Shown here one piece after another: positions 14,884 through 21,965 of a stretch of DNA of 48,273 nucleotides. The notes below the pieces were generated by a model that saw nothing but the letters and a program-made list of their open reading frames with translations, was not told where the DNA came from and did no database searches. A program made the position numbers and the translations under genes. The first letter of the stretch is position 1. The number at the start of each line of letters is the position of its first letter. Location: NCBI GenBank assembly GCA_964607835.1, contig CAZSLL010000009.1, positions 1-48,273 of the forward strand, in the 5' to 3' direction. Source of the DNA: DAOVFN01 sp964607835. Lineage in GTDB: Archaea; Aenigmatarchaeota; Aenigmatarchaeia; QMZP01.

Positions 14884-16371
14884 TCACTTTCTCTCGAAGA
14901 GATATAACTCTATCCCCACGTAGGATTCCCTTTCCTTGATGGAGTAGCCGAGTCCGTCCTCAAGGGCGCCGGGTATCAGCCCCTGGGGGTCTCCCCCATG
15001 GGAAAGGAAGAGCCACACCCGCTCCCTGCCCGTGACAGCCTGCTCCATGGCATTGATGTTTTTCTCGTCAACAGTGTATTCCCACTTCGGGAACACGTCC
15101 CTCTGGACCGGCCCGCTCTCATTGAAATAGTAATCAAAGGGTATGTGGCAGTACCAGGAATTTATGAGGGCCAGGTCCCCCTCTCCAGCGTTCTCCTCCA
15201 TGTGTCCCACAGCCTCCCTCCACTGCTCCTTGCTCGTGTCAAGGGCCTGGAGCGAGACCCCTGCCAGGGAGAGGATTATAATGGAAGCCGTCAGGAGCTG
15301 CCTGAGCCTCACGCTGTCCAGGCCCGAAAGTCCCCTGGCGGCAAGGAGATAGAGGGCGACTGATGCCGGGGCCGTGAACCTCGCGTAATACACTGGCACG
15401 AATGCGTAGGAGATGAGGAAGGGAACTGCTATGGGAATAACTAGCCATGAGAGCAGGAGCATTGACTCAGGGGTGATGCAGCGGGTCCAGGCCCTGATGC
15501 AGGCCCTGGACAGGAAGGGCTTCAGGAAAAGGGCTGTGAAGAGCAGCGCCAGCGCAAGTGAAGGAGCCATTGCCCACATGCCTGCATGCTGGCTGAAGTA
15601 TGCTGAATAGTCCGCCAGGGTCCTGAGCACTGAGAGCAGGGACGGCGCTTCAACCCAGCCCAGGAACTCACCTGTCCCCACCACAGCGGCCTGCCTGAGA
15701 AGGAAGCCCATCCAGGGGAGGAACAGCATCACCGCAGAGGCGAGTAGTATGAGGGGCCCTGCAACAGGGAATCCCTTCTCCACTCCAAGAGCGCGGCGCG
15801 CGATGAGATAAATTCCCTGTGATACCAGGAAGAGAAGGCCGAAGTAGTGTGTATAGAGCAGTAGGGCGCTGAAGGCCACGTAAAGCAGACCTGTCCACTG
15901 CCCTCTCTCTTTCAGGTACCTGATGAAGAAATGCATTGAGAGCAGGGTGAGCATTACCATGAGGCTGTAGCCCCTTATCTCCTGGGAGTAATGTATGTGA
16001 AAGGCAGAGAGGGCCATTATGAGCGCAGCGGCAAGCGAGGCCCTCTTGTCCGTGAGAAGCAGACCTGTCCTGTAAATCATGAACACAGAGGCCGTGCCGA
16101 ATATCACCGACAGCAGCCTTATCACATATTCAGAGTCCCCGAAGAGGGCAATCCAGTAATGCAGAATCAGGAAATAGAGAGGAGGGTGGACATCATTTGA
16201 CACCGCATTGAGCATTTCAAGAGGGGCCTGCCCGGCCCAGAGGACAGAATAGCCCTCATCCAGCCACAGGCTCTCGCAAGTCAGGCAGAGGAGCCTGAGC
16301 GAGAGGCCGAGCAGGATTATGGCAATGAGGACCCTGTTATCCCAGAGAATGGCCTTCCAGTCGCGGGGCAT
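14884..16371 (-). CDS. GT-C family glycosyltransferase (GT39/PMT-like), polytopic membrane protein
   Basis: About 495 residues with ten or more predicted membrane spans. The first external loop carries ESLWLDEGYSVLWAG and NDVHPPLYFLILHYW, the acidic Asp-Glu and HPP motifs of PMT/ArnT-type enzymes, followed by EYVIRLLSVIFG and HYSQEIRGYSL. These enzymes transfer sugars from polyprenyl-phosphate donors to proteins or lipids on the outer face. The next gene, one base after its stop, encodes the matching lipid-phosphate sugar synthase type. ATG 16371 (MPRDW) is preferred: the minus-strand GATTTAAGT near 16422-16430 would start transcription close to 16403. A TTG at 16422 would overlap that promoter. 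Confidence 0.8.
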   Translation of the reverse strand: MPRDWKAILWDNRVLIAIILLGLSLRLLCLTCESLWLDEGYSVLWAGQAPLEMLNAVSNDVHPPLYFLILHYWIALFGDSEYVIRLLSVIFGTASVFMIYRTGLLLTDKRASLAAALIMALSAFHIHYSQEIRGYSLMVMLTLLSMHFFIRYLKERGQWTGLLYVAFSALLLYTHYFGLLFLVSQGIYLIARRALGVEKGFPVAGPLILLASAVMLFLPWMGFLLRQAAVVGTGEFLGWVEAPSLLSVLRTLADYSAYFSQHAGMWAMAPSLALALLFTALFLKPFLSRACIRAWTRCITPESMLLLSWLVIPIAVPFLISYAFVPVYYARFTAPASVALYLLAARGLSGLDSVRLRQLLTASIIILSLAGVSLQALDTSKEQWREAVGHMEENAGEGDLALINSWYCHIPFDYYFNESGPVQRDVFPKWEYTVDEKNINAMEQAVTGRERVWLFLSHGGDPQGLIPGALEDGLGYSIKERESYVGIELYLFERK

Positions 16372-16418
16372 GATAATAATTGGTACCGTGCCTAATATGA
16401 AGAGGCATGCCCTTAGAA

Positions 16419-16440
16419 ACAACTTAAATCATTATGCACA
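16419..16440. promoter_or_regulatory. Divergent promoter between the GT-C gene and metG
   Basis: The element AACTTAAATCATTA lies between two divergent genes. It reads as a TATA-like box in both directions, about 35 bases before metG (16465) and about 50 before the GT-C start. No dyad or longer leader is visible. Confidence 0.4.
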
Positions 16441-16464
16441 ACAAGAGCAATAGTATCCATAGCA

Positions 16465-17937
16465 ATGGGAGTGATACGAGTGAAGGGTTTCTACATCACC
16501 ACGGCCATAGACTACGTGAACGCCAAGCCGCACCTGGGTCATGCGTACGAGAAGATACTGGCTGACATAGTGGCCAGGTGGCACAGGCTGAAGGGAGAGG
16601 AGGTTTTCTTCCTCACCGGGACAGACGAGAACGCCCAGAAGAACGAGGCCGCTGCAAAGGCAGCCGGGATGCCTGTGAGGGAGTTCGTGGACCAGAACGC
16701 CGGGGCCTTCCGGAGGCTGTGCGAGGTGCTGGGAATCTCTAATGACGATTTCATCAGGACCACTGAGGAGAGGCACAAAAGGGTGTCCAGGGAGGTGTTC
16801 AGGAGGATGTACCAGAGCGGGGACCTCTACAAGGGAGTGTACGAGGGGTTCTACTGCCAGGGCTGTGAGGCCTATCTAACGGAGAGGGACCTGGTTGACG
16901 GGAAATGCCCTGAGCACGGAACAGAGCCAGAGCTCCTGAAGGAGGAGTCCTATTTCTTCAGGATGAGCCGCTACCAGAAGAGGATAGAGGAGCTGCTGTC
17001 AAATCCGGGGTTCGTGGTGCCGGAGAGCAGGAGGAAGGAGATGCTCAACAGGGTGAAGGCCGAGGGCCTCAGGGACATATCAGTGACCAGGATGAACCTG
17101 GACTGGGGAATCGAGAGCCCCATAGACAGGGAGCACAGGATTTACGTGTGGGTTGATGCCCTGGTGAACTACATATCTGCGCTGGGCTTCCCGGACGGAC
17201 AGGGCTTCAGGAAATTCTGGCCGGCTGACGTGCACATGATAGGCAAGGGAATCAACTGGTTCCACTCAGTCATATGGCCGAGCATACTCATGTCTGCAGG
17301 GATTGAGCTTCCGAAGAGCATAGTGGTGCACGGGTACATTACCATAAACGGGAGCAAGATAAGCAAGAGCCTGGGGAACGTGATAGACCCTGAGGAGATT
17401 GCCGGCAAGTATCCCCTGGACGCCATAAGGTACCAGCTGGTCAGGGAGATTCCCTTTGGCGAGGACGGGGACTTCTCAGAGGATTCAATCAGGGCAAGGG
17501 TGAACGGCGAGCTCGTGGCTGACCTGGGCAACCTGGTATCCAGGGTGGTAAAGCTCTCAGAGAGGCACAGGGGCAGGTTCAGGGGAAGAGACCACCTGAG
17601 CAGGTTCCTCAGGCTTAATGAAATCAGCAAGAAGATGGATAAGATGGAGCTCCACCGGGCCCTTGAGGACATATGGTCATTCATAAGGGCATGCAACAAG
17701 TACATAAACGAGAAGGAGCCCTGGAAGCTGGAGGGAGAGGAGTTGGGGGCGGTCATGTACAACCTCCTCGAGGCCCTCAGGGTGATTTCCATCGTGACAG
17801 AGCCATTCCTCCCGGAAACATCGGAAAGGCTCAGGGACCAGCTCAGGACTGGCAAGGGAACCCTGAAGGACTGCTCGTTCCGGGATGAGGCCACAAGGCC
17901 CGGAAAGTCGGAGCACCTATTCTCGAGGCTGGAGTGA
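16465..17937 (+). CDS. metG: Methionyl-tRNA synthetase, bacterial-type
   Basis: A 490-residue class I synthetase charging tRNA-Met. FYITTAIDYVNAKPHLGHAY carries the HIGH motif (HLGH, 23-26), KISKS is at 298-302, and the connective domain has one zinc knuckle (GFYCQGCEAYLTERD, then GKCPEH). The C-terminal anticodon-binding helical domain is present and the EMAP/Trbp-like dimerisation domain is absent. The N-terminal signature and single knuckle match bacterial enzymes rather than the usual archaeal form with TSALPYANGPIHLGH. This suggests replacement by a bacterial gene, although the codon use is like its neighbours, so any transfer is old. Starts at 16480 (GTG) or 16465 are both possible. Confidence 0.92.
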   Translation: MGVIRVKGFYITTAIDYVNAKPHLGHAYEKILADIVARWHRLKGEEVFFLTGTDENAQKNEAAAKAAGMPVREFVDQNAGAFRRLCEVLGISNDDFIRTTEERHKRVSREVFRRMYQSGDLYKGVYEGFYCQGCEAYLTERDLVDGKCPEHGTEPELLKEESYFFRMSRYQKRIEELLSNPGFVVPESRRKEMLNRVKAEGLRDISVTRMNLDWGIESPIDREHRIYVWVDALVNYISALGFPDGQGFRKFWPADVHMIGKGINWFHSVIWPSILMSAGIELPKSIVVHGYITINGSKISKSLGNVIDPEEIAGKYPLDAIRYQLVREIPFGEDGDFSEDSIRARVNGELVADLGNLVSRVVKLSERHRGRFRGRDHLSRFLRLNEISKKMDKMELHRALEDIWSFIRACNKYINEKEPWKLEGEELGAVMYNLLEALRVISIVTEPFLPETSERLRDQLRTGKGTLKDCSFRDEATRPGKSEHLFSRLE

Positions 17938-17974
17938 GAGCCAATCCTATTAAGCATTGCATTCAATCTCTATC

Positions 17975-18817
17975 ATGGACGTGTCAGTAGGGGTCATCGC
18001 CCATAATGAGGAAAAGAACATTGCAAGTCTTCTGGAATCATTGTTGTCTCAGGAGTTGCAAAATGTCAGGATAAGGGAGATCCTGGTGGTGAGCTCAGGC
18101 AGCACTGACAGGACAAATGAGATTGTCAGGGACTTCTCAGTGAGGGACAGCAGGATAAGGCTGCTCGAAGAGCCTGAGAGGAAGGGGAAATACAGTGCCA
18201 TAAACCTTTTTCTCCAGAAGGCGGGAACGGACGTTGTGGCTCTTGTTAGCGGGGACGTGGTACCAGACAAAAGGTCAGTAGAGAGGCTTTGCAGGCCACT
18301 GACTAAAGGTGCCGGGATTGCCACAGCAAAAACGAAGTCAAGGAAAAGAAAAGGGCTGCTTTCTGACATCTTTGCGCTGCAATGGGAGATACACCACACA
18401 ATATCATCAAGAAAACCAAAGATGTGCGAGATGATCGCTTTCCGCAGGGTGATAAAGAGTATACCAAAGACAAGTGTTGATGAAGAGACAATTGGCGTGC
18501 TTGTTAGGGATTCGGGCTACACGTCTGCTTATGCTGAGGATGCTGTTTTCTTCAACAATGTTCCAAGGTCTTTTAAGGATTTCATCAGGCAGAGAAGGAG
18601 GGTTTACGCAGGGCACCTTGAGCTCGCCAGGAAAGCAGGGTACAGGCCAGGCACAATGAGCAACATGGAGCTATTCAGCTCACTAAGGAGGGTTTCAGGG
18701 GTAAGGATTCTTCCTGCCATGGCCGGGGCGGCGCTGGAGGGCATTTCCAGGCTCCTCGGCTTCCTGGACTTTTTACGCGGTAGGGACCACTCTGTATGGA
18801 GCATAGTCAGGAGGTAA
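17975..18817 (+). CDS. Family-2 glycosyltransferase, soluble or membrane-associated
   Basis: About 280 residues. GVIAHNEEKNIASLLESL, VVSSGSTDRTNEIV and LVSGDVVPD (a degenerate DxD) define a GT2 domain; DEETIGVLV and FIRQRRRVYAGHL occupy the positions of the catalytic base and QxxRW-like motif. The C-terminal segment (ILPAMAGAALEGISRLLGFLDFL) is amphipathic or a single membrane contact. Substrates are unknown. ATG 17975 is preferred because CCTATTAAG (17946-17954) lies about 27 bases upstream. It has its own promoter close behind metG. Confidence 0.75.
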   Translation: MDVSVGVIAHNEEKNIASLLESLLSQELQNVRIREILVVSSGSTDRTNEIVRDFSVRDSRIRLLEEPERKGKYSAINLFLQKAGTDVVALVSGDVVPDKRSVERLCRPLTKGAGIATAKTKSRKRKGLLSDIFALQWEIHHTISSRKPKMCEMIAFRRVIKSIPKTSVDEETIGVLVRDSGYTSAYAEDAVFFNNVPRSFKDFIRQRRRVYAGHLELARKAGYRPGTMSNMELFSSLRRVSGVRILPAMAGAALEGISRLLGFLDFLRGRDHSVWSIVRR

Positions 18818-18881
18818 ACAGCACAAAGCAATGATTTCTTTCAATGGAGATTATCAGAAATATGCACCAGACAAAAGAAAT

Positions 18882-18912
18882 GAATATAAATGACCTGGGA
18901 GAAATATAATAC
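18882..18912 (+). promoter_or_regulatory. Promoter region of the nrd operon
   Basis: Two TATA-like stretches occur: AATATAAAT (about 18883-18891) and AAATATAAT (18902-18910). Depending on which is used, transcription starts near 18915 or 18933, leaving a leader of roughly 105-125 bases before nrdR. The second stretch touches the upstream NrdR box. The rest of 18818-18881 holds nothing I can identify. Confidence 0.45.
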
Positions 18913-18956
18913 CGGATGTTGTGGTCATTAGGCGGGCCCAACACAATATGTTGTGC
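18909..18956 (+). promoter_or_regulatory. Tandem NrdR boxes
   Basis: ACACAATATGTTGTGC (18941-18956) matches the bacterial NrdR box consensus ACACWATATATTGTGT at 14 of 16 positions and is itself a dyad. Exactly 32 bases upstream, 18909-18924 (ATACCGGATGTTGTGG) matches this box at 11 of 16 positions, with the TGTTGTG half-site intact. A strong plus a weak box at 31-32-base centre spacing, three helical turns, is the arrangement NrdR uses in bacteria. The upstream box overlaps a TATA element, so binding would repress nrdR-nrdD. Expected co-effector: dATP through the ATP cone. Confidence 0.75.
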
Positions 18957-19040
18957 TTTTGTCATCGCGGAGGGATGACAAGAATTGCAGCGGTATTAGC
19001 CCGGGCTGTGCCCATGATGGCGTGGAAGGAAACGGTAAAA
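18957..19040 (+). promoter_or_regulatory. Structured leader of nrdR
   Basis: GTCATC-N7-GATGAC (18960-18978) and GGGC-TGT-GCCC (19003-19013) are stem-loops followed, just before the start codon, by GGAAGGAAACGG. An upstream ATG at 18975 is in frame with nrdR and would add 22 residues. The same hairpin-purine tract-AUG order is found in other leaders here. Confidence 0.45.
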
Positions 19041-19499
19041 ATGAAATGCCCATATTGTTCAGGAAACGAGAGCAGGGTCATTGACAAGAGGGACTCCCCT
19101 GACATGGGGCACATCAGAAGGAGAAGGGAGTGCCTCAACCCGGGGTGCTCCAAGAGGTTCACCACATACGAGAGGATGGAGAACCTGGGCCTCACCATTG
19201 TCAAGAAGGACGGAAAGAGGGAGGCCTTCGACAGGGCAAAGGTTCTCAACGGCCTTCTCAAGGCATGCGAGAAGAGGCCCATACCCAGAGAGAAGATAGA
19301 CTCGCTGGTTGATGACATAGAGGCCTCGCTGAGGGGCCATCCCTCAACAGAGATGGACAGCAAGGTCATAGGGGAGCTCATAATGAAGAAGCTCAGGGAA
19401 ATCGACAAGGTGGCCTACATAAGGTTCGCCTCGGTTTACAGGGAGTTCGAGGACCTGGACTCGTTCAAGAAGGAGCTTGAGAGGCTGATCAGGAAGTGA
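19041..19499 (+). CDS. nrdR: Transcriptional repressor NrdR
   Basis: A 152-residue ribonucleotide-reductase repressor. The N-terminal zinc ribbon has C-P-Y-C at residues 3-6, then a CLNPGC pair, with the basic stretch IRRRRECL and RFTTYER. The ATP-cone begins at VVKKDGKREAFDR-like sequence (TIVKKDGKREAFDRAKVLNG) and ends ASVYREFEDLDSF. The start MKCPYC is the family start. The gene heads an operon with nrdD, the glycyl-radical ORF and nrdG, and candidate NrdR boxes lie in its promoter. NrdR is mainly bacterial and uncommon in archaea, so an old acquisition with its binding sites is likely. Confidence 0.93.
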   Translation: MKCPYCSGNESRVIDKRDSPDMGHIRRRRECLNPGCSKRFTTYERMENLGLTIVKKDGKREAFDRAKVLNGLLKACEKRPIPREKIDSLVDDIEASLRGHPSTEMDSKVIGELIMKKLREIDKVAYIRFASVYREFEDLDSFKKELERLIRK

Positions 19500-19600
19500 A
19501 CTCATGCGGTTGCCGCCTGCAACCTCAACATTGAAGGCACCGGATGGCGTTGTTCGCATGCCGGTACCAGGTAACGAATTGAAAGTGAACGGGGGTTAGG
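19500..19600 (+). promoter_or_regulatory. nrdR-nrdD intergenic leader with hairpins
   Basis: About 100 bases without a gene. GCGG-TTG-CCGC (19508-19518) is a short hairpin. CCGG near 19540 and CCGG near 19561 can pair around a 17-base loop. ATTGAAGG and ATTGAAAG follow hairpin arms, as in the other structured leaders. No clear TATA box is seen, so this is probably a translational control region inside the operon. Confidence 0.35.
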
Positions 19601-21589
19601 ATGACAGGAAACACAGAGAAGTTCGAGATAAAGCAGATAAGGAAGAGGAACAAGAGGCTGGTTCCCTTTGACAGGGAAAAGGTCACAGAGGCCATATGGA
19701 AAGCAGCCCAGTCAGTGGGCGGCCAGGACAGGAAGCCAGCTGAGAGGTTGTCCAGGAAGGTCATGGCAGTGCTGGAGTACCAGTACGGCGAGAAGGAGAT
19801 TCCCACGGTGGAGGAGATACAGGACATCGTGGAGAGGGTGCTCATCAAGAGCGGCCACGCCAGGACCGCCAAGGCTTACATTCTCTACAGGCAGCAGAAG
19901 GCCAAGATAAGGGAGACCAGGAAGGTCATGGTGGACGCCATCAACACCATAGGCGAGTACCTGGACCAGAGCGACTGGAGGGTCAAGGAGAACTCCAACG
20001 AGGCATTCTCGTTCTCTGGTCTGCTGCTCCATACAGCAGGAAAGGTCATGTCAACCTACAACCTCACCCAGATGTACACCCCGAACATATCGGACGCCCA
20101 CAGGAAGGGATACGTGCACATCCACGACCTGTCTCACGGTGTCATAGGGTACTGCGCCGGCTGGAGCCTCAAGAACCTTCTGCTCAGGGGCTTCGGCGGG
20201 GTGGCCAACAAGGTGGACTGCAAGCCGGCGAAGCACATGTCCACCATAGTGCACCAGATGGTCAACTACATAGGGTGCCTGCAGATGGAGTTCGCGGGGG
20301 CACAGGCGTTCTCGTCAGTGGATGTCCTGCTGGCTCCATTCATCAAGTATGACGGGCTCGACTACAAGCAGGTCAAGCAGAACATGCAGCAGCTCGTGTT
20401 CAGCCTGAACATACCGTCGAGGTGGGGCTCCCAGTTCCCGTTCTCCAACCTCACATTCGACTGGGAGGTCCCAAAGGACATGAAGAACGAGCACGCCATA
20501 GTGGGCGGCAAGGAGCAATCCTACACCTACGGGGACATCAAGGAACAGATAGACATGGTCAACAGGGCCTTTTTGGAGGTCATGTGGGAGGGCGACGCAA
20601 AGGGCAGGATATTCTCCTTCCCAATACCCACCTACAACGTGACAAAGGACTTTGACTGGGAGTCTGACAACGCAAAGAAGTTGTTCAAGATGACTGCCAA
20701 GTACGGGGCGCCCTATTTCCAGAACTACGCCGGGTCTGACCTGGACCCCTCATCCATAAGGGCCATGTGCTGCAGGCTGAACATAAACCAGAAGGAACTC
20801 ATAAAGAGGCCGGGAAGCATGTGGGGCCCGGGGGACAACACAGGGTCAATAGGGGTATTCACACTGAACATGAACAGGCTGGGGTACGAGGCCAGGAACG
20901 AGGAGGAGTTCCTGGAGAAAGTGGAGCACTACATGAACCTTGGTAGAGAGTCGCTGGAGATAAAGAGAAAAGTGGTGGAGAAGAACCTGAGGAACAGGCT
21001 CATGCCATTCACCAAGGTCTACCTGGGCACTTTCAGCAACCACTTCTCCACCATAGGCCTGGTGGGGTTCAACGAGGCATGCGTGAACCTGATAGGGGAG
21101 GACATAGCGAGCCCCAACGGAAAGGCCCTTGCCATGAAGACACTGAGGTTCATGAGGGAAAAGCTCAGGGATTACCAGGAGCAGACCGGGAACCTGTACA
21201 ACCTTGAGGCCACACCGGCAGAGGGTGCTTCCTACAGGATGGCCAGGGAGGACAGGAAGATGTACGGGAAGAAAATCTACACATCGGGTCAGAAGAAGCC
21301 CTACCTCACCAACTCCACCCAGCTCCCTGTGGGGTACACGGATGACCTGGTCATGGCGCTTGAGCACCAGAACGACATACAGCCACTGTACACGGGCGGG
21401 ACCATATTCCACACCTTCCTGGGCGAGAGCCTGTCGGACTGGCAGTCAGCGGCCACCATGGTGAAGAAAATCGCCTTCAACACCAGGCTGCCGTACTTCT
21501 CGCTCACGCCCACGTTCAGTGTGTGCCCGGTGCACGGGTTCATAAGGGGCGAGCACAAGACCTGCCCCTTCCACACAAACGGGGGCTGA
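19601..21589 (+). CDS. nrdD: Anaerobic ribonucleoside-triphosphate reductase, large part lacking the glycyl-radical loop
   Basis: 662 residues of class III ribonucleotide reductase, which reduces NTPs to dNTPs without oxygen. An N-terminal ATP cone (about 10-100, with RLVPFDREKVTEAIWKA) precedes the ten-stranded barrel. YVHIHDLSHGVIGYCAGWSL and the active-site cysteine region AMCCRLN (C390/C391) are present. The C-terminus has C642-x2-H645 and C655-x2-H658 (PTFSVCPVHGF, TCPFHTNGG), the start of the zinc-binding tail, then tandem stops TGA TAA. The family normally continues straight into a SRVVGY glycyl-radical loop. Here that loop is absent and is encoded 170 bases downstream in a different frame. 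Alone this protein should be inactive. Confidence 0.93.
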   Translation: MTGNTEKFEIKQIRKRNKRLVPFDREKVTEAIWKAAQSVGGQDRKPAERLSRKVMAVLEYQYGEKEIPTVEEIQDIVERVLIKSGHARTAKAYILYRQQKAKIRETRKVMVDAINTIGEYLDQSDWRVKENSNEAFSFSGLLLHTAGKVMSTYNLTQMYTPNISDAHRKGYVHIHDLSHGVIGYCAGWSLKNLLLRGFGGVANKVDCKPAKHMSTIVHQMVNYIGCLQMEFAGAQAFSSVDVLLAPFIKYDGLDYKQVKQNMQQLVFSLNIPSRWGSQFPFSNLTFDWEVPKDMKNEHAIVGGKEQSYTYGDIKEQIDMVNRAFLEVMWEGDAKGRIFSFPIPTYNVTKDFDWESDNAKKLFKMTAKYGAPYFQNYAGSDLDPSSIRAMCCRLNINQKELIKRPGSMWGPGDNTGSIGVFTLNMNRLGYEARNEEEFLEKVEHYMNLGRESLEIKRKVVEKNLRNRLMPFTKVYLGTFSNHFSTIGLVGFNEACVNLIGEDIASPNGKALAMKTLRFMREKLRDYQEQTGNLYNLEATPAEGASYRMAREDRKMYGKKIYTSGQKKPYLTNSTQLPVGYTDDLVMALEHQNDIQPLYTGGTIFHTFLGESLSDWQSAATMVKKIAFNTRLPYFSLTPTFSVCPVHGFIRGEHKTCPFHTNGG

Positions 21590-21758
21590 TAACAGAGCCA
21601 GGCTCCGGTTTTGCGCCGGAGCGCGCTCGGGCACGTTTGCCTGAAGGTGCCTCTGGCACCTGATGTGCCCGAAGGAAAGTGCATATCGCTTCGAAGAAGC
21701 GGAAGGAAAGGGGCGTATGCCGGCCAAGGGCCGGATTGAAAGAAGAGAGGTGAAAGAT
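21590..21758 (+). promoter_or_regulatory. Four-hairpin spacer between the two nrdD parts
   Basis: Stem-loops in order: GCTCCGG/CCGGAGC (21602-21622); GGGCAC/GTGCCC (21629-21670) with inner GGTGCC-TCT-GGCACC; CGCTTC-GAA-GAAGCG (21687-21701); CCGGCC-AAG-GGCCGG (21720-21734). The second and third are each followed by GAAGGAAAG (21671-21679, 21702-21710) and the fourth by ATTGAAAG (21735-21742). GTATG (21715-21719) directly precedes the fourth. GAGGTGA (21747-21753) is a perfect Shine-Dalgarno five bases before the ATG at 21759. Upstream in-frame ATGs exist at 21717 and 21663. It could be a translational control region, a splice-type intervening sequence or an insertion remnant. Confidence 0.7.
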
Positions 21759-21929
21759 ATGGGGAAATGCGACCAGAGAGTGGAGGTCTTCTCGAGGGTG
21801 GTGGGCTATTTCAGGCCTGTCAACCGCTGGAACGAGGGAAAGAAGGAGGAGTTCCTGGAGAGGAAGACGTTTGACCAGGGAAAGGCCCTCGGGTCTGACC
21901 TTTCAGGAATAAAGGACAAGGCCGAATAG
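21759..21929 (+). CDS. Separately encoded glycyl-radical domain of NrdD
   Basis: A 56-residue protein. VEVFSRVVGYFRPVNRWNEGKKEEF contains the RVxGY glycyl-radical loop (Gly at residue 16) and the downstream NxGKxxEF signature that end normal NrdD proteins; C4 could complete the zinc site. It replaces the missing end of the preceding ORF but is in another frame, so read-through cannot join them. A perfect Shine-Dalgarno suggests independent translation. The radical domain would then dock on NrdD in trans, as GrcA/YfiD repairs pyruvate formate-lyase. RNA-level joining or translational bypassing is an alternative. ATG 21717 would add 14 residues (MPAKGRIERREVKD). Confidence 0.85.
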   Translation: MGKCDQRVEVFSRVVGYFRPVNRWNEGKKEEFLERKTFDQGKALGSDLSGIKDKAE

Positions 21930-21947
21930 GCCTTCTTCTTTTTTCCT
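21918..21947 (+). terminator. Hairpin plus T-tract overlapping the stop of the glycyl-radical ORF
   Basis: AAGGCC (21918-21923), loop GAATA, GGCCTT (21929-21934), then CTTCTTTTTTCC. It has the form of an intrinsic terminator, and its loop and 3' arm include the TAG stop codon. It lies between the glycyl-radical ORF and nrdG, so it would reduce transcription of nrdG and later genes relative to nrdD. Translation reaching the stop could disturb the hairpin. Confidence 0.6.
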
Positions 21948-21965
21948 TATTTTGATGTGATATGA

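Noticed and set aside
17169..17966. Minus-strand open frame of 265 codons opposite metG
   Set aside because: A shadow of a confident tRNA synthetase gene, with Ser/Leu-rich translation and no promoter.
18921..19040. A 40-residue N-terminal extension of NrdR
   Set aside because: NrdR proteins begin MKCPYC. The upstream codons overlap the NrdR box and leader hairpins.
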